64,000 nt of DNA from Catenulispora sp. EB89 (GCF_041261445.1 NZ_JBGCCU010000009.1:310001-374000), one strand, 5' to 3'. Shown: positions 31,495 to 40,664, counted from the stretch's first letter. The notes: generated by a model from the sequence alone, not told the origin. Numbers and translations are program-made.

Positions 31495-32514
31495 ATGAGG
31501 CGGACAGTTCTGACCGGTGTCGGTGTTGTCGTGTCAACGTTGATCGTAAGTGGGTGCGCCAGCAAGCCGGTCGCCTCGGACGGCGGTCCGGGCCAGGCGG
31601 TGACCACGTCCAACACGTTCGCGCCGGTGAAGACGAAGAACGACTGCACCGACTACGTGGCGCAGATCACGTCCGCCGCCAACGGACCCAGCCCGAAGAT
31701 CGGCTTGCTTCCGGCGTCCGCGCATCCGGTCGCGCTGCTGGAGTGTGTGCAGGACTTTCAGGACGTTCCGGGCCAGGGGCAGTTCTCAGTCGTCAACACT
31801 GTGCGGTCGACGGGCTCGGTGGACGCGTTCGTCAGCGCTTTGCGAGCCGCGTATGTCAGGCCCCCGGAGCCGACTCCGCAGGGTGGGAACTACAGCTGCG
31901 CCGCCATCGGCTACGCCCAGCAGTGGCTCGTCCTGATCGACGCCGACGGCACGGCCTACCGCATCGAGATCCCGTTCTGGGGCGTGTGCCCCGCGCCGGA
32001 CCGCACCGTGACGAGCGCCTTGGCGGCCGTGAAGACCAAGGTCACGTCGACCGTGCGGCTGCGCCAGACGATCTCGCAGGGCGCCCAGGCCAGTGGCTGC
32101 GAGCAGCAGTTCGCCGAGATGGCGTTCGTCGGCGCGCAGACGAACGGACCGGCGTCGACCAGGCCGTTCTTCGCGGGACAGAACGCCGGCAAGCCCTTCC
32201 GCGTCTGCTACTACAAGCTCACGGGCACCGCCGACAAGCAGAAGCCGGCGGGCGACTTCGAATCCGCCGCGACGATCACCGGCGCCCCGGCCGCCACCAT
32301 CTACGACGGCCTGACGAACGCCGCCACGGCCGCCAACACTGACAGCTGCACCAGTCCGGCGACGGAGTACGCGGTCCTGTTCACGAACGGAGGCGCAGGC
32401 GACTGGAGCGTGGTGGAACTCGGCGGATGCAAGCTCGCCGCGTCGAGTTCCGGGCCGGACCGGGAGGTGCCGGCAGCGGTGATGCAGGTGCTGGTCGCGG
32501 CGAAGGGCACCTGA
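31495..32514 (+). CDS. Secreted lipoprotein of unknown function
   Basis: A 339-residue exported lipoprotein. Signal peptide MRRTVLTGVGVVVSTLIVSGC ends in a lipobox (VSGC), so Cys 21 should be lipidated and the protein tethered outside the membrane. The mature part has seven or so scattered cysteines (KNDCTDY, LLECVQD, SCAAIG, GVCPAP, GCEQQ, VCYYK, SCTS, GCKL) that could pair. No domain family was recognised. ATG 31495 is preceded by AGGGGCGG. Confidence 0.75.
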   Translation: MRRTVLTGVGVVVSTLIVSGCASKPVASDGGPGQAVTTSNTFAPVKTKNDCTDYVAQITSAANGPSPKIGLLPASAHPVALLECVQDFQDVPGQGQFSVVNTVRSTGSVDAFVSALRAAYVRPPEPTPQGGNYSCAAIGYAQQWLVLIDADGTAYRIEIPFWGVCPAPDRTVTSALAAVKTKVTSTVRLRQTISQGAQASGCEQQFAEMAFVGAQTNGPASTRPFFAGQNAGKPFRVCYYKLTGTADKQKPAGDFESAATITGAPAATIYDGLTNAATAANTDSCTSPATEYAVLFTNGGAGDWSVVELGGCKLAASSSGPDREVPAAVMQVLVAAKGT

Positions 32515-32631
32515 GGGTCGACCGCCAACCGGCTCGCCGCAACGCAAACCGCCCGCACCACCGCGAACGATGAACCGCGAACCGCGGCACGTGCACCCAG
32601 CCCGCGCCGCCGACCACTCACCCGGCCGCGA

Positions 32632-33078
32632 TCAGTCCCCGTGCGCCGCGTCATAAGCCGCCTGCGCGGCCGCGAACCGCGGCATGTTCACCTCGGCCCA
32701 GTTCCCGATCACCGCGATCGGGCCGGCCAGGGAGTGGCCCAGGTCGGTGAGGGTGTACTCCACGCGGGGCGGGACCTCGGCGAAGACCTCGCGGGTGACC
32801 AGGCCGTCGCGCTCCATGCGGCGCAGGGATTGGGTGAGGACCTTCGGAGCGACGCGGCCGAGATTGGCGCGCAGTTCGGTGAAGCGCATCGGGCCGTCGG
32901 ACAGGAGCAGGACGACCAGGACCGTCCACTTGTCGCCGATGCGGTCCAGGATCTGGCGCGTCGGGCAGTCGGCGTCGAACAGGTCGCCGCGGTCCGCGGC
33001 GGCCCCGGGCTCGCCGGACGCCTCCGGCCGGAGCTCGTCGACCAGGCGTGGTCGCGCTGGTCCGGCAATAGTAACCAT
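32632..33078 (-). CDS. HxlR-family transcriptional regulator
   Basis: A 148-residue winged-helix regulator. The HxlR signature CPTRQILDRIGDKWTVLVVLLL with its conserved cysteine (a known redox/electrophile sensor site in this family), FTELRANLGRVAPKVLTQSLR and REVFAEVPPRVEYTLTDLG are all present. It is divergent from the NAD(P)-binding gene at 33172 and probably controls it through the dyad in the 93-bp gap. Confidence 0.92.
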   Translation of the reverse strand: MVTIAGPARPRLVDELRPEASGEPGAAADRGDLFDADCPTRQILDRIGDKWTVLVVLLLSDGPMRFTELRANLGRVAPKVLTQSLRRMERDGLVTREVFAEVPPRVEYTLTDLGHSLAGPIAVIGNWAEVNMPRFAAAQAAYDAAHGD

Positions 33079-33105
33079 GAGGTACTTATAGCACGTTGAA
33101 GTAAT

Positions 33106-33124
33106 CAGTTACCAATGGTTACTG
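33106..33124. promoter_or_regulatory. Candidate HxlR operator
   Basis: An imperfect dyad CAGTTACC-AAT-GGTTACTG, in the AT-rich gap between divergent hxlR-type and NAD(P)-binding genes. A flanking AGTAATC overlaps its left half. Confidence 0.6.
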
Positions 33125-33171
33125 TCTTCCGTGTCATCAGAATCGACACCGACTTTGAGGGAGACACGACC

Positions 33172-33780
33172 ATGAAGATCGCCGTCTACGGAGCCACCGG
33201 CATGATCGGCAGCCGGGTGGTGGCCGAGGCGCTGGCCCGCGGCCACGAGGTCACCGGCATCACGCGCACCGGCGGCGAGCTGCCCGAGGGCGTGCGCGCG
33301 GTGCGGGGGAACGCCGGCGACGCCGAGTCCGCCAAGCGCGTCGCGGCCGACGCCGACGTCGTCGTCTCCGCGATCGGGCCGAGCCGCACCGGCGGCGACC
33401 GGCGCGAGTTCCTGGCCGACCTGCGGACCCTGGCCGAGACGCTGGGCAGCGCGCGCCTGCTCGTCGTCGGCGGCGCGGGCTCGCTGCTGGTGAACGGCCG
33501 GCGGCTGGTCGACGACCCCGCGTTCCCCGAGATCTACAAGGCCGAGGCGCTCATCGCGGCCGAGGCCCTGGAGTACGTCCGCGGCCTCGGCGACACCGCC
33601 GACTGGACGTTCTTCAGCCCGGCCCCGGTGATCCAGCCCGGCGAGCGCACCGGCGCCTACCAGACCGGCACGGACTCCCCCGCCGGCGACCAGATCTCCG
33701 CCGAGGACTTCGCGGTCGCGATGCTGGACGAGATCGAGAAGCCGGCCTTCCGGCACCGCCGGTTCACCGCCGCGAACTGA
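33172..33780 (+). CDS. NAD(P)H-binding Rossmann-fold protein (NmrA/YwnB-like)
   Basis: A 202-residue Rossmann protein with AVYGATGMIGSRVVAEALARG at the start (GxxGxxG) and LLVVGGAGSLLVNGRRLVDD in the middle, as in YwnB/YesF-type atypical short-chain reductases that are commonly paired with HxlR regulators. ATG 33172 has GGGAG upstream; earlier in-frame starts overlap the operator. Substrate unknown; probably a quinone or aldehyde-linked stress function judged by the HxlR partner. Confidence 0.85.
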   Translation: MKIAVYGATGMIGSRVVAEALARGHEVTGITRTGGELPEGVRAVRGNAGDAESAKRVAADADVVVSAIGPSRTGGDRREFLADLRTLAETLGSARLLVVGGAGSLLVNGRRLVDDPAFPEIYKAEALIAAEALEYVRGLGDTADWTFFSPAPVIQPGERTGAYQTGTDSPAGDQISAEDFAVAMLDEIEKPAFRHRRFTAAN

Positions 33781-33793
33781 ACGCCGACTCACT

Positions 33794-33816
33794 GCCGGGG
33801 TCACCGTGACCCCGGC
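33794..33816. terminator. Convergent terminator hairpin
   Basis: GCCGGGGTCAC-C-GTGACCCCGGC, a perfect 11-base palindrome 13 bp after one stop and 13 bp before the other, between convergent genes. Confidence 0.75.
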
Positions 33817-33828
33817 GGTTCGGAACCG

Positions 33829-34872
33829 TCACCCCGAAGTCACCGACGGCGAGAAGGCGTCCGGCGCCACCAACACCGGCTGCCCCGACCCGTCCGCCGG
33901 CGTCGACCACACGTCATACCCGGTCCCCGCCTTCTGCGGCACCGCGTACATCACCGTGTGGTCGTCCAGCCAAGCGGCCTGATCGTCGACACTCCGCTGC
34001 TCCGCCAGCGGCGTCTCCTTCAACGTCGCCAGATCCAGCACCTCCAGGTGCCACATCTTCCACGCGTCGCTCGAAACCCGCTTCTTGAACACGATCCGGG
34101 TCCCGTCCGGAGACAGCGACGGGCACTCGACGTTGTCGATCACCGTCGTCAGCGTGTGCGCCGCGGCGTTCCCCCGCACCAGCCATGTCTTGCCGCCGGT
34201 ACCGAGCGTCGCATAGAACGTGTTGTCATCCGCCGCGAACGTCACGCCCCACAGGTTCTCGTCGACGTTGCTGTACGGCTTGCCCTGCAACGTGACCGCG
34301 AAGGACTCCAACGAGTCGGTCAGCACCCCGGTCTTCAGGTCCAGCATGGACGTCCGGGTCGAGAAAGCGGGCCCGTTGTAGGCGTCCCCGGCGACGAACG
34401 TGGTCCACGCGGCCATCCGGCCGTCGGCCGACAACCGCGCCCGGTTCGGAATCCCGGCCGCCTGCACCTTCTTGATCAGCTTCAGCGACTTGTCGTACAC
34501 CTCGACCGACGCGACGCGCACCAGGTTGTCGTCAGCCCGCAGACACAGCAGCACCCCGGCCGCGGTGTATGACCGATCGCACTGGATGCTGGACAGCGTC
34601 GGGACGCCCGAGACAGTGCTCGGATTCCCCGACACCTTGCGCTCGGCCAGCGTCCCGAAATCAGGACCCGCGACCGTGGTTTTGTAGAGCAGGTATCCCG
34701 AACCGGTGTCCAAGCTGCTGGACTGGTCGAGAATGACAGCCCCCTTCACCCCGGCACGCGCCGTGGGCCGACCCTGATACGCCACGACCACCGCGCCCAC
34801 GGCGACCGCGAGCAATACCGCGACAGTGGCGATGAAGATCTTCGTGCGATGCGGTGACTCGGTTATCGACAC
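33829..34872 (-). CDS. Membrane-anchored TolB-like beta-propeller protein
   Basis: A 347-residue protein with an N-terminal membrane helix (IFIATVAVLLAVAVGAVVV) and an outer beta-propeller: repeated blades such as ARLSADGRMAAWTTF, NVECPSLSPDGTRIVFKKR and DDHTVMYAVPQ follow the PD40/TolB pattern (SPDG). GTG 34872 was chosen to put the helix near the terminus; an ATG at 35001 would add 43 residues. It is divergent from the efe operon, with the iron box in the gap, so iron control is possible but unproven. Confidence 0.75.
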   Translation of the reverse strand: MSITESPHRTKIFIATVAVLLAVAVGAVVVAYQGRPTARAGVKGAVILDQSSSLDTGSGYLLYKTTVAGPDFGTLAERKVSGNPSTVSGVPTLSSIQCDRSYTAAGVLLCLRADDNLVRVASVEVYDKSLKLIKKVQAAGIPNRARLSADGRMAAWTTFVAGDAYNGPAFSTRTSMLDLKTGVLTDSLESFAVTLQGKPYSNVDENLWGVTFAADDNTFYATLGTGGKTWLVRGNAAAHTLTTVIDNVECPSLSPDGTRIVFKKRVSSDAWKMWHLEVLDLATLKETPLAEQRSVDDQAAWLDDHTVMYAVPQKAGTGYDVWSTPADGSGQPVLVAPDAFSPSVTSG

Positions 34873-35023
34873 CGGCAGACGGTATCGCGGGGGATGTCCC
34901 CGCTGGGCAAGATCTGGCGTGAAGCCGAAATATCCCTGTACGGATGAAACGAAAACGCCTCCCTGACGCGAGACGGCCACCCGGGCCGCGGATTCCCGCA
35001 CGCCACCCCCTTGCGCGACGATA

Positions 35024-35042
35024 TTAGGTATGCCTTACCTTG
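35024..35042. promoter_or_regulatory. IdeR/DmdR iron box
   Basis: TTAGGTATGCCTTACCTTG matches 13 of 19 positions of the IdeR/DtxR consensus TTAGGTTAGGCTAACCTAA, including all of TTAGGT and ACCT. It ends 6 bp before the efeUO ATG (35049), so the bound repressor would block a nearly leaderless transcript. Confidence 0.85.
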
Positions 35043-35048
35043 GTTCGC

Positions 35049-37526
35049 ATGACTTGGGCTGACGCTGCACCGAACCTGCTGATCGGGTTGCGGGAAGGAC
35101 TGGAAGCGGGGCTGGTGGTCAGCATCCTGCTCGCCGCGCTCCACAAAGCCGGCGCGGGTGCCGGAGCCGGGACCGCGGCCGGATCGGAGACGACGGCCGG
35201 GTCCGAGGACGCCACCGGATCCGGGACGGCCACGGCCACCGCGACCGCAACCGCCGACGTCACCGTCGCGACCCCATCCGGAACGGCCGCCGCATCGGGC
35301 ACGTCGGCAGGATCCGGCACGTCAGCAGGATCCGGCCCCGCCACCTCCGCCGCCGACGTCACCGTCGCGACCGCGTCTGGAACGGCCGCCGCATCCGGCA
35401 CGTCGGCAGGATCCAGCCCGGCCACCGGCCCCGCCACCTCCACCGCGACTGCCACGCTCCCCGCCCCCGCGCCCCGACCGCGCGCGATCTCCACAGCCCC
35501 AGTCTGGCTCGGCGTCCTCGGTGCGGTGATGGTCTCCGGCGCGTTCGCCGCCGTCCTCAGCTACTCGACCTCGGTCCTGTCCTCCCGCGCGCAGCAGGGC
35601 GTCGGCGGTGTGCTCAGTGTCCTGGCCGTGGGCCTGGTCACCGGCATGGTCTTCTGGATGCGGCGCACCGCGGCGACCCTGGCCACGCAGCTACGCGGCG
35701 AGGTGCAGCGCGCGGCGATCCTCGGCGCCGGCGCGCTGACGCTCACCGCGTTCCTGGCCGTCGGCCGCGAGGGTCTGGAGACCACGCTGTTCATGTGGAC
35801 GGCGGTGAAGGCCTCCGGCTCCACGGTCTCCCCGCTGATCGGCGCGGGCCTGGGACTGGCCGCCGCTATCGTGCTGTGCTGGCTGCTCTACCGCCGCGCC
35901 GTGAAGATCAACATCGGCGTGTTCTTCAACCGCACCGCCATCGCGCTCATCGTCATCGCGGCCGGCGTGCTCTGCTACGGCCTCGGCGACCTGCAGGAGG
36001 CCGGGATGCTGCCGGGCCAGCAGTGGATCGCCTTCGACCTGACCGCGCACCTCGACCCGAACTCCTGGTGGGTCTCGGTCATCACCGGCGTCACCGACCT
36101 CGCGCCGAAGCTGACCGTGCTGCAGGTGGTCGCGTGGATCGCCTACCTGGTCGTGGTCATCCCAGCGTTCGTCTACGCGGGCCGCGTCGCCTCCGCCGCC
36201 ATGGCCGCCGCGAAGGCCGGGAAGGCCGAAGCCGCCGCCAGCGAGTCGGCTACGGAAGCAGCCGCCGCGCCTGCCACAGTGCGCGAGCCCCAGCCCGAGC
36301 ACCAGACCCACCCCGAGCTCGAACCGGCCCGAGGCTGGGAGCGCCTGGCGGGCAAGCGTCCGTGGAGCGTGGCCGGAGTACTCATCGTGGTCCCGGCCGT
36401 CGCCGCGGGCATCACCATCGCCGCACTCCCCTCCGCCGCGGCCGCGACCACCGTCTCGGTCAAGGTCACCGGCTCGGCCTGCGCCCCCGGCTGGACCTCG
36501 GCGACGACCGGCACGCAGACCTTCGAGGTCGACAACAAGTCCAGCAAAGCCGGGGAGATCAACCTGCTCGACTCCTCCGGCTCGATCGTCGGCGAGATCG
36601 AGACCCTCGGCCCGGCCACCACCGCGGCGATGACCGCGACGCTGAGCCCCGGCTCGTACACCTTCCGCTGCCTGATGTCCGGAGGCGGCGCGATGACCTC
36701 CAGCGCCGTGCAGGTCTCCGGCCACTCCGGCCAGGACGCGCCGCTGGCGTTCAAGCCGGTGTCCCTGGACGACCTGACCGCGCCGAACAAGCAGTACCAG
36801 CAGTACGCGGCCGGCGATCTGAACACCCTGCAGACCCAGATCATCGCGCTGCGCACGGCCATCACTGCCAACAACATCCCGGCCGCGCAGAGCGCCTGGC
36901 TCGCCGCGCAGCTCACCTGGGAGCGCGTCGGCGCCTCCTACGACAGCTTCGGCGACGCCGGCGTCGCGGCGGACGGCCTGCCGGACGGGCTCCCCGACGG
37001 CGTCAACGACTCCGGCTTCACCGGCCTGCACCGCGTCGAGTACGGGCTCTACCACGGTCAGGGTTCCGCGCAGCTGCTGCCGGTGGTGAACGGCCTGGCC
37101 GACGAGATCGCCACCGTGCAGAAGAACCTCACCACGGACGACATCGCCGGCGACCCGACCCAGCTGCCGCTGCGCGCGCACGAGATCATCGAGGACGCGA
37201 TCCGCGACCACCTGTCAGGGATCGACGACGAAGGCGCGGGCGCCGCGTACGCGATGACGTACGCGGACACCGACGTGGACAAGGTCGTGCTCGGCGAGCT
37301 CGGATCGCTGATCGACGCCCGCTCCCCCGGCCTGGTGGCGAAGGCCGACGCCCAGCTGGCCACCCTCGACCAGGCGCTGGACGCGGCGAAGGTGAACGGC
37401 GCGTGGCAGCCGTTGAGCGCGACGCCGCTGGCCGCGAAGCAGAAGGTGGACGCCGCGACCGGCGCGCTGCTGGAAACCCTTTCCTCCGTGCCCGACCTGC
37501 TCGAGGTCCCGCCGTCCCAGCAGTGA
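35049..37526 (+). CDS. efeUO: EfeU-EfeO fusion: ferrous/ferric iron permease and periplasmic-type iron binder
   Basis: An 825-residue iron-uptake protein. The permease part (1-390) has both FTR1 motifs, LREGLEAGL in helix 1 and GREGLETTLF in helix 4. A further helix (about 440) leads into the EfeO part: a cupredoxin-like domain (about 465-560, with the Cys-containing TGSACAPGW and TFRCLMSGGG) and an M75 imelysin-like helical domain with GLHRVEYGLYH. A low-complexity Ala/Ser/Thr/Gly insert of about 110 residues sits between helices 1 and 2. ATG 35049 chosen; the iron box abuts it. EfeB follows. Confidence 0.92.
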   Translation: MTWADAAPNLLIGLREGLEAGLVVSILLAALHKAGAGAGAGTAAGSETTAGSEDATGSGTATATATATADVTVATPSGTAAASGTSAGSGTSAGSGPATSAADVTVATASGTAAASGTSAGSSPATGPATSTATATLPAPAPRPRAISTAPVWLGVLGAVMVSGAFAAVLSYSTSVLSSRAQQGVGGVLSVLAVGLVTGMVFWMRRTAATLATQLRGEVQRAAILGAGALTLTAFLAVGREGLETTLFMWTAVKASGSTVSPLIGAGLGLAAAIVLCWLLYRRAVKINIGVFFNRTAIALIVIAAGVLCYGLGDLQEAGMLPGQQWIAFDLTAHLDPNSWWVSVITGVTDLAPKLTVLQVVAWIAYLVVVIPAFVYAGRVASAAMAAAKAGKAEAAASESATEAAAAPATVREPQPEHQTHPELEPARGWERLAGKRPWSVAGVLIVVPAVAAGITIAALPSAAAATTVSVKVTGSACAPGWTSATTGTQTFEVDNKSSKAGEINLLDSSGSIVGEIETLGPATTAAMTATLSPGSYTFRCLMSGGGAMTSSAVQVSGHSGQDAPLAFKPVSLDDLTAPNKQYQQYAAGDLNTLQTQIIALRTAITANNIPAAQSAWLAAQLTWERVGASYDSFGDAGVAADGLPDGLPDGVNDSGFTGLHRVEYGLYHGQGSAQLLPVVNGLADEIATVQKNLTTDDIAGDPTQLPLRAHEIIEDAIRDHLSGIDDEGAGAAYAMTYADTDVDKVVLGELGSLIDARSPGLVAKADAQLATLDQALDAAKVNGAWQPLSATPLAAKQKVDAATGALLETLSSVPDLLEVPPSQQ
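35253..35414 (+). repeat. Two in-frame 63-bp repeats inside the permease insert
   Basis: 35253-35315 and 35352-35414 (offset 99 bp) are near-identical, encoding ADVTVATPSGTAAASGTSAG and its copy. They make up most of the low-complexity loop between helices 1 and 2 of EfeU. Confidence 0.8.
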
Positions 37527-37582
37527 GCGCTCCCCAGCCTGCATCCGCGTCCCAGACCACCGCACACCGAAGGCTTCCAGAC

Positions 37583-38848
37583 ATGAGCAAGAACGACAGC
37601 GCTTCGACGACACCGGCCGACGTCAGCCGTCGGAAGTTCCTGTGGGGCACCGCGGCCGGCGCCGCCGGGACCGCCGTGACCGGCAGCGTCCTGATCGGCG
37701 GCGCCCGCGCGGACGCCGACGCCTCGGACACCGGGCACGTCACGACCGCCGACTCCTACCCCTTCCACGGCGCGCACCAGTCGGGGATCCTCACCCCGAC
37801 CCCGGGCGCGAAGCAGCCCTTCTCCTGCTTCGCCGCCTTCGACTCCACCGCCGCGTCCAAGGCTGACCTGACAGCGCTGATGAAGACGCTGACCGAGCGG
37901 GCCCGTTTCCTCACCGCGGGCGGTGCCCCGGCGAACCTGGGCATCAGCCAGCCGCCCTCGGACAGCGACGTGCTCGGCCCGGACGTCCCGGCCGACGGCC
38001 TGACGTTCACCGTCGGCCTCGGCGCGAGCCTGTTCGACGACCGCTACGGCCTGGCCGCGCACAAGCCGGCCAAGCTCAAGCCGATGACGATCTTCCCGAA
38101 CGACTCACCGGACCCGGCGTGGATGCACGGCGACCTGTCGCTGCAGCTGTGCGCGAACCACCCGGACATTATCCACCACGCCATCCGCGACATCGCCAAG
38201 CACACCCGCGGTGCGATGCAGCTGCGCTGGAAGATCGAGGGCTACAACTCCCCGCCGCGCCCCTCCGGCACCCCGCGCAACCTGCTGGGCTTCAAGGACG
38301 GCACCGCCAACCCGACCGGCGGCCTGGCCTCGGACCTGGTCTGGTCGGGCGCCGGCGAGCCGGCCTGGGCCCAGGGCGGCACGTACCAGGTCATCCGGCT
38401 GATCAGGATGCTGGTGGAGTTCTGGGACCGGGTGTCCATCAACGAGCAGGAGACCATGTTCGGCCGCCGCCGGGACTCCGGCGCGCCGCTGGACGGCAAC
38501 AACGAGAACGACGCGCCGAACTACGCGGCCGACCCCAACGGCAACGTCATACCGCTGACCTCGCACATCCGGCTGGCCAACCCGCGCGACGCGAAGACCG
38601 CGGACCAGCGGCTGATCCGGCGCTCGTACAACTACGACCTCGGGCTGGACCAGAATGGCGACATCCAGGCCGGGCACATCTTCGTGGCGTACAACCAGGA
38701 TCTGGAGCGGCAGTTCGAGACGGTGCAGAAGCGGTTGGTCGGCGAGCCGCTGATCGACTACGTGCAGCCGTTCGGCGGCGGGTACTTCTACGCGCTGCCG
38801 GGGGTTGCGGACGACCAGGACTGGTTCGCCAGCAAGCTGCTCGCTTGA
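37583..38848 (+). CDS. efeB: EfeB, Tat-exported DyP-type heme peroxidase
   Basis: A 421-residue exported peroxidase. A twin-arginine signal (SRRKFLWGTAAGAAGTA) opens the protein. The DyP core has NLLGFKDGTANPTGG (GxxDG with the catalytic Asp), the proximal-His segment LTSHIRLANPRD and FVAYNQDLERQFETVQKRL. In the EfeUOB system it oxidises ferrous iron or releases iron from heme outside the membrane. ATG 37583 is 57 bp downstream of efeUO; the genes are surely one operon under the iron box. Confidence 0.95.
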   Translation: MSKNDSASTTPADVSRRKFLWGTAAGAAGTAVTGSVLIGGARADADASDTGHVTTADSYPFHGAHQSGILTPTPGAKQPFSCFAAFDSTAASKADLTALMKTLTERARFLTAGGAPANLGISQPPSDSDVLGPDVPADGLTFTVGLGASLFDDRYGLAAHKPAKLKPMTIFPNDSPDPAWMHGDLSLQLCANHPDIIHHAIRDIAKHTRGAMQLRWKIEGYNSPPRPSGTPRNLLGFKDGTANPTGGLASDLVWSGAGEPAWAQGGTYQVIRLIRMLVEFWDRVSINEQETMFGRRRDSGAPLDGNNENDAPNYAADPNGNVIPLTSHIRLANPRDAKTADQRLIRRSYNYDLGLDQNGDIQAGHIFVAYNQDLERQFETVQKRLVGEPLIDYVQPFGGGYFYALPGVADDQDWFASKLLA

Positions 38849-38866
38849 TCCTGTCCAGTAGCCGCC

Positions 38867-39940
38867 TCAAATGCCCAGCTCCACCGCCCGACGCAGGTCC
38901 CTGACATACGCCTCGGGCTGCTCCCAGGCCGCGAAGTGGCCGCCGGCGGGGTGTTCCACGTACTCGCGCACGTTCAGGAACACCTCGGCGTAGCTTCGCG
39001 GCTCGGGCTTGATGTCGTGGGCGAAGACCGAGAGCACAGTAGGCGTCTCGATGCGGCCCGGCGGCAGCGTAGTCGGTTCGGTGTAGGCGGCGAAGGAGGT
39101 GCCGATAGTGCCGGTCTCCCAGTAGGCGCTGATCCAGGTGAGCAATTCGTCGATGGTGAAGGCCGGCGCGTCGGCCGTGTCGGACGCATCAGACCAGGCA
39201 TCCAGCTTCTCGACGAGCCACGCGGCCAGGCCGGCCGGTGAGTCGCCGAGTGCGACGGCGAGCGTGTTCGGACGCGTGGACTGCTCGGCGATGTAGCCGC
39301 CCTCGCTGCGGAACCACTGCGCGGCGCGGGCCAGGTAGGCGGCCGCGTCGGGAGCGAGCTTCGCGGGATCGGCGGTGAGTGCGCGCTGCGGGGCGACGTT
39401 GGTGAGGTGCAGGGATGCGACGCTGTCGGGGTGTTCGGCCGCGATGATCTCGGCGACGGCACCGCCGATGTCGCCGCCGGAGAGGGTGTAGCGGGAGTAG
39501 CCGAAGCTGGAAAGGGCCTGCGCGACGATGTCGGCCATGCGCGCCGCCGACATACCGGGCTCGGTGAGCGGCGCGGCGAAGGGGAAGCCGGGGAGCGCGG
39601 GGATGACCACATGCATGTCGGTCAGCAGCGGCAGGACGCGCTCGAAGCGCAGGACCGAGTCTGGCCAACCGTGCAGGAGGACCACGACTGGTGCCTCCGT
39701 CTCAGTCTCCGTCTCAGCAGCACGCCGGTGGATCACTCGCAGGTCGATGCCGCCGGCGTGGACGGTGGTCCAGGGAAGCTCCGCGATGCGCCGCTCGTGC
39801 ACGGCCCACTCGTAGCCGTCGGACCAGCGCTCCAGCAGCTCATCCAGCCGGCCGGCGGTGACGCCGCGGGTCTTGTCGTCGTTCCAAGGCGTGGTCACGC
39901 GCCGGGTGCCGTGGATCCGGGCGCGCAGTTCGGTGCTCAT
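38867..39940 (-). CDS. Epoxide hydrolase (EHN-domain alpha/beta hydrolase)
   Basis: A 357-residue protein. The N-terminal epoxide-hydrolase lid (TRRVTTPWNDDKTRGVTAGRLDELLERWSD with ELPW) precedes the alpha/beta hydrolase core: HGWPDS supplies the oxyanion hole and SGGDIGG the Asp nucleophile; GGHFAAWEQPEAYVRDL holds the catalytic His. ATG 39940 is inside the palindromic operator; the next start upstream would encode MCMLVH, which simply mirrors the palindrome. It is divergent from a TetR gene that is probably its repressor. Confidence 0.9.
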   Translation of the reverse strand: MSTELRARIHGTRRVTTPWNDDKTRGVTAGRLDELLERWSDGYEWAVHERRIAELPWTTVHAGGIDLRVIHRRAAETETETEAPVVVLLHGWPDSVLRFERVLPLLTDMHVVIPALPGFPFAAPLTEPGMSAARMADIVAQALSSFGYSRYTLSGGDIGGAVAEIIAAEHPDSVASLHLTNVAPQRALTADPAKLAPDAAAYLARAAQWFRSEGGYIAEQSTRPNTLAVALGDSPAGLAAWLVEKLDAWSDASDTADAPAFTIDELLTWISAYWETGTIGTSFAAYTEPTTLPPGRIETPTVLSVFAHDIKPEPRSYAEVFLNVREYVEHPAGGHFAAWEQPEAYVRDLRRAVELGI

Positions 39941-39981
39941 GTGTACGAGCATACACACCCTTGTGTATGCTCGTACACATG
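39938..39981. promoter_or_regulatory. Perfect 20-bp-arm palindrome covering both divergent starts
   Basis: CATGTGTACGAGCATACACA, loop CCCT, then the exact reverse complement. The outer CAT and ATG are the start codons of the epoxide hydrolase and TetR genes. Only 38 bp separate the two starts, so operator, promoters and any leader must all lie within this element. It is surely the TetR operator. Confidence 0.9.
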
Positions 39982-40545
39982 ACTTCCCGCGACGCCGCCG
40001 CCACCAAGCAGCGGATTCTGGAGCAGGCCCGGCGGCAGTTCGCGCAGCACGGATTCACGGCGGTCACGGTCAAGGGCGTGGCCGACGCGGCCGGCGTCTC
40101 GCCGAACCTGATCACGCGCTACTTCGGCGGCAAGGACGGCCTGTTCCTGGCCGCGACGCAGGTGACGATCCCGGTCGCGAACTCCTTCGACGGCGACCGC
40201 TCCGCCCTCGGCGCGCGCCTGGCCGCGAGCATCGTGCAGCGCTGGTTCGGCGCCCCCGGCGAGGACCCGCTGCTGGTGCTGCAACGCGCGTCGGGCGAGC
40301 GCCCGGAGGCGGCCGAGGCGCTGGCGGCCTTCCTGGACGCGAACTCGCTGGAGCCGCTGTACGCCTACCTGCGCGACAGCGGCCTGGACGAGGAGGAGGC
40401 ACGGAACCGGGCCGCGGCGATCGACGCGTTCGTGCTCGGCGTCTCGACGCGCCGCCGGGTGCTGCGCTCGGAGCTCGCGGAGGCGGGGCCGGAGGCGCTG
40501 GAAGCGTGGCTGGGCCGGACCATCCAGCGGCTCGCCGACGGGTGA
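39979..40545 (+). CDS. TetR-family repressor
   Basis: A 188-residue TetR/AcrR regulator: helix-turn-helix in FTAVTVKGVADAAGVSPNLITRYFGGKDGLF, then a helical ligand domain. ATG 39979 overlaps the outer end of the palindrome; an in-frame upstream ATG at 39961 would only add MCMLVH encoded by the palindrome. It is divergent from and 38 bp from the epoxide hydrolase, which it likely represses together with itself; an epoxide or related lipophile is the likely inducer. Confidence 0.92.
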   Translation: MTSRDAAATKQRILEQARRQFAQHGFTAVTVKGVADAAGVSPNLITRYFGGKDGLFLAATQVTIPVANSFDGDRSALGARLAASIVQRWFGAPGEDPLLVLQRASGERPEAAEALAAFLDANSLEPLYAYLRDSGLDEEEARNRAAAIDAFVLGVSTRRRVLRSELAEAGPEALEAWLGRTIQRLADG

Positions 40546-40664
40546 CGCAGGCCGGGAACTTAGCGTCCTGAGCTGTCGCTGGTCGCCGGTCGCTGATCGC
40601 AGGTCGCCGGTCGCCGGTCGCTGAACCCGGTCGCGCCAGCCGCCTCGCCCCGCCGCGTTCGGCT
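40546..40664. repeat. GGTCGC-rich low-complexity interval
   Basis: Between convergent genes, GGTCGC(C/T) units are repeated (about 40572-40636) in a run of short degenerate copies. It could form hairpins and end transcription, but no clean terminator is evident. Confidence 0.45.
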
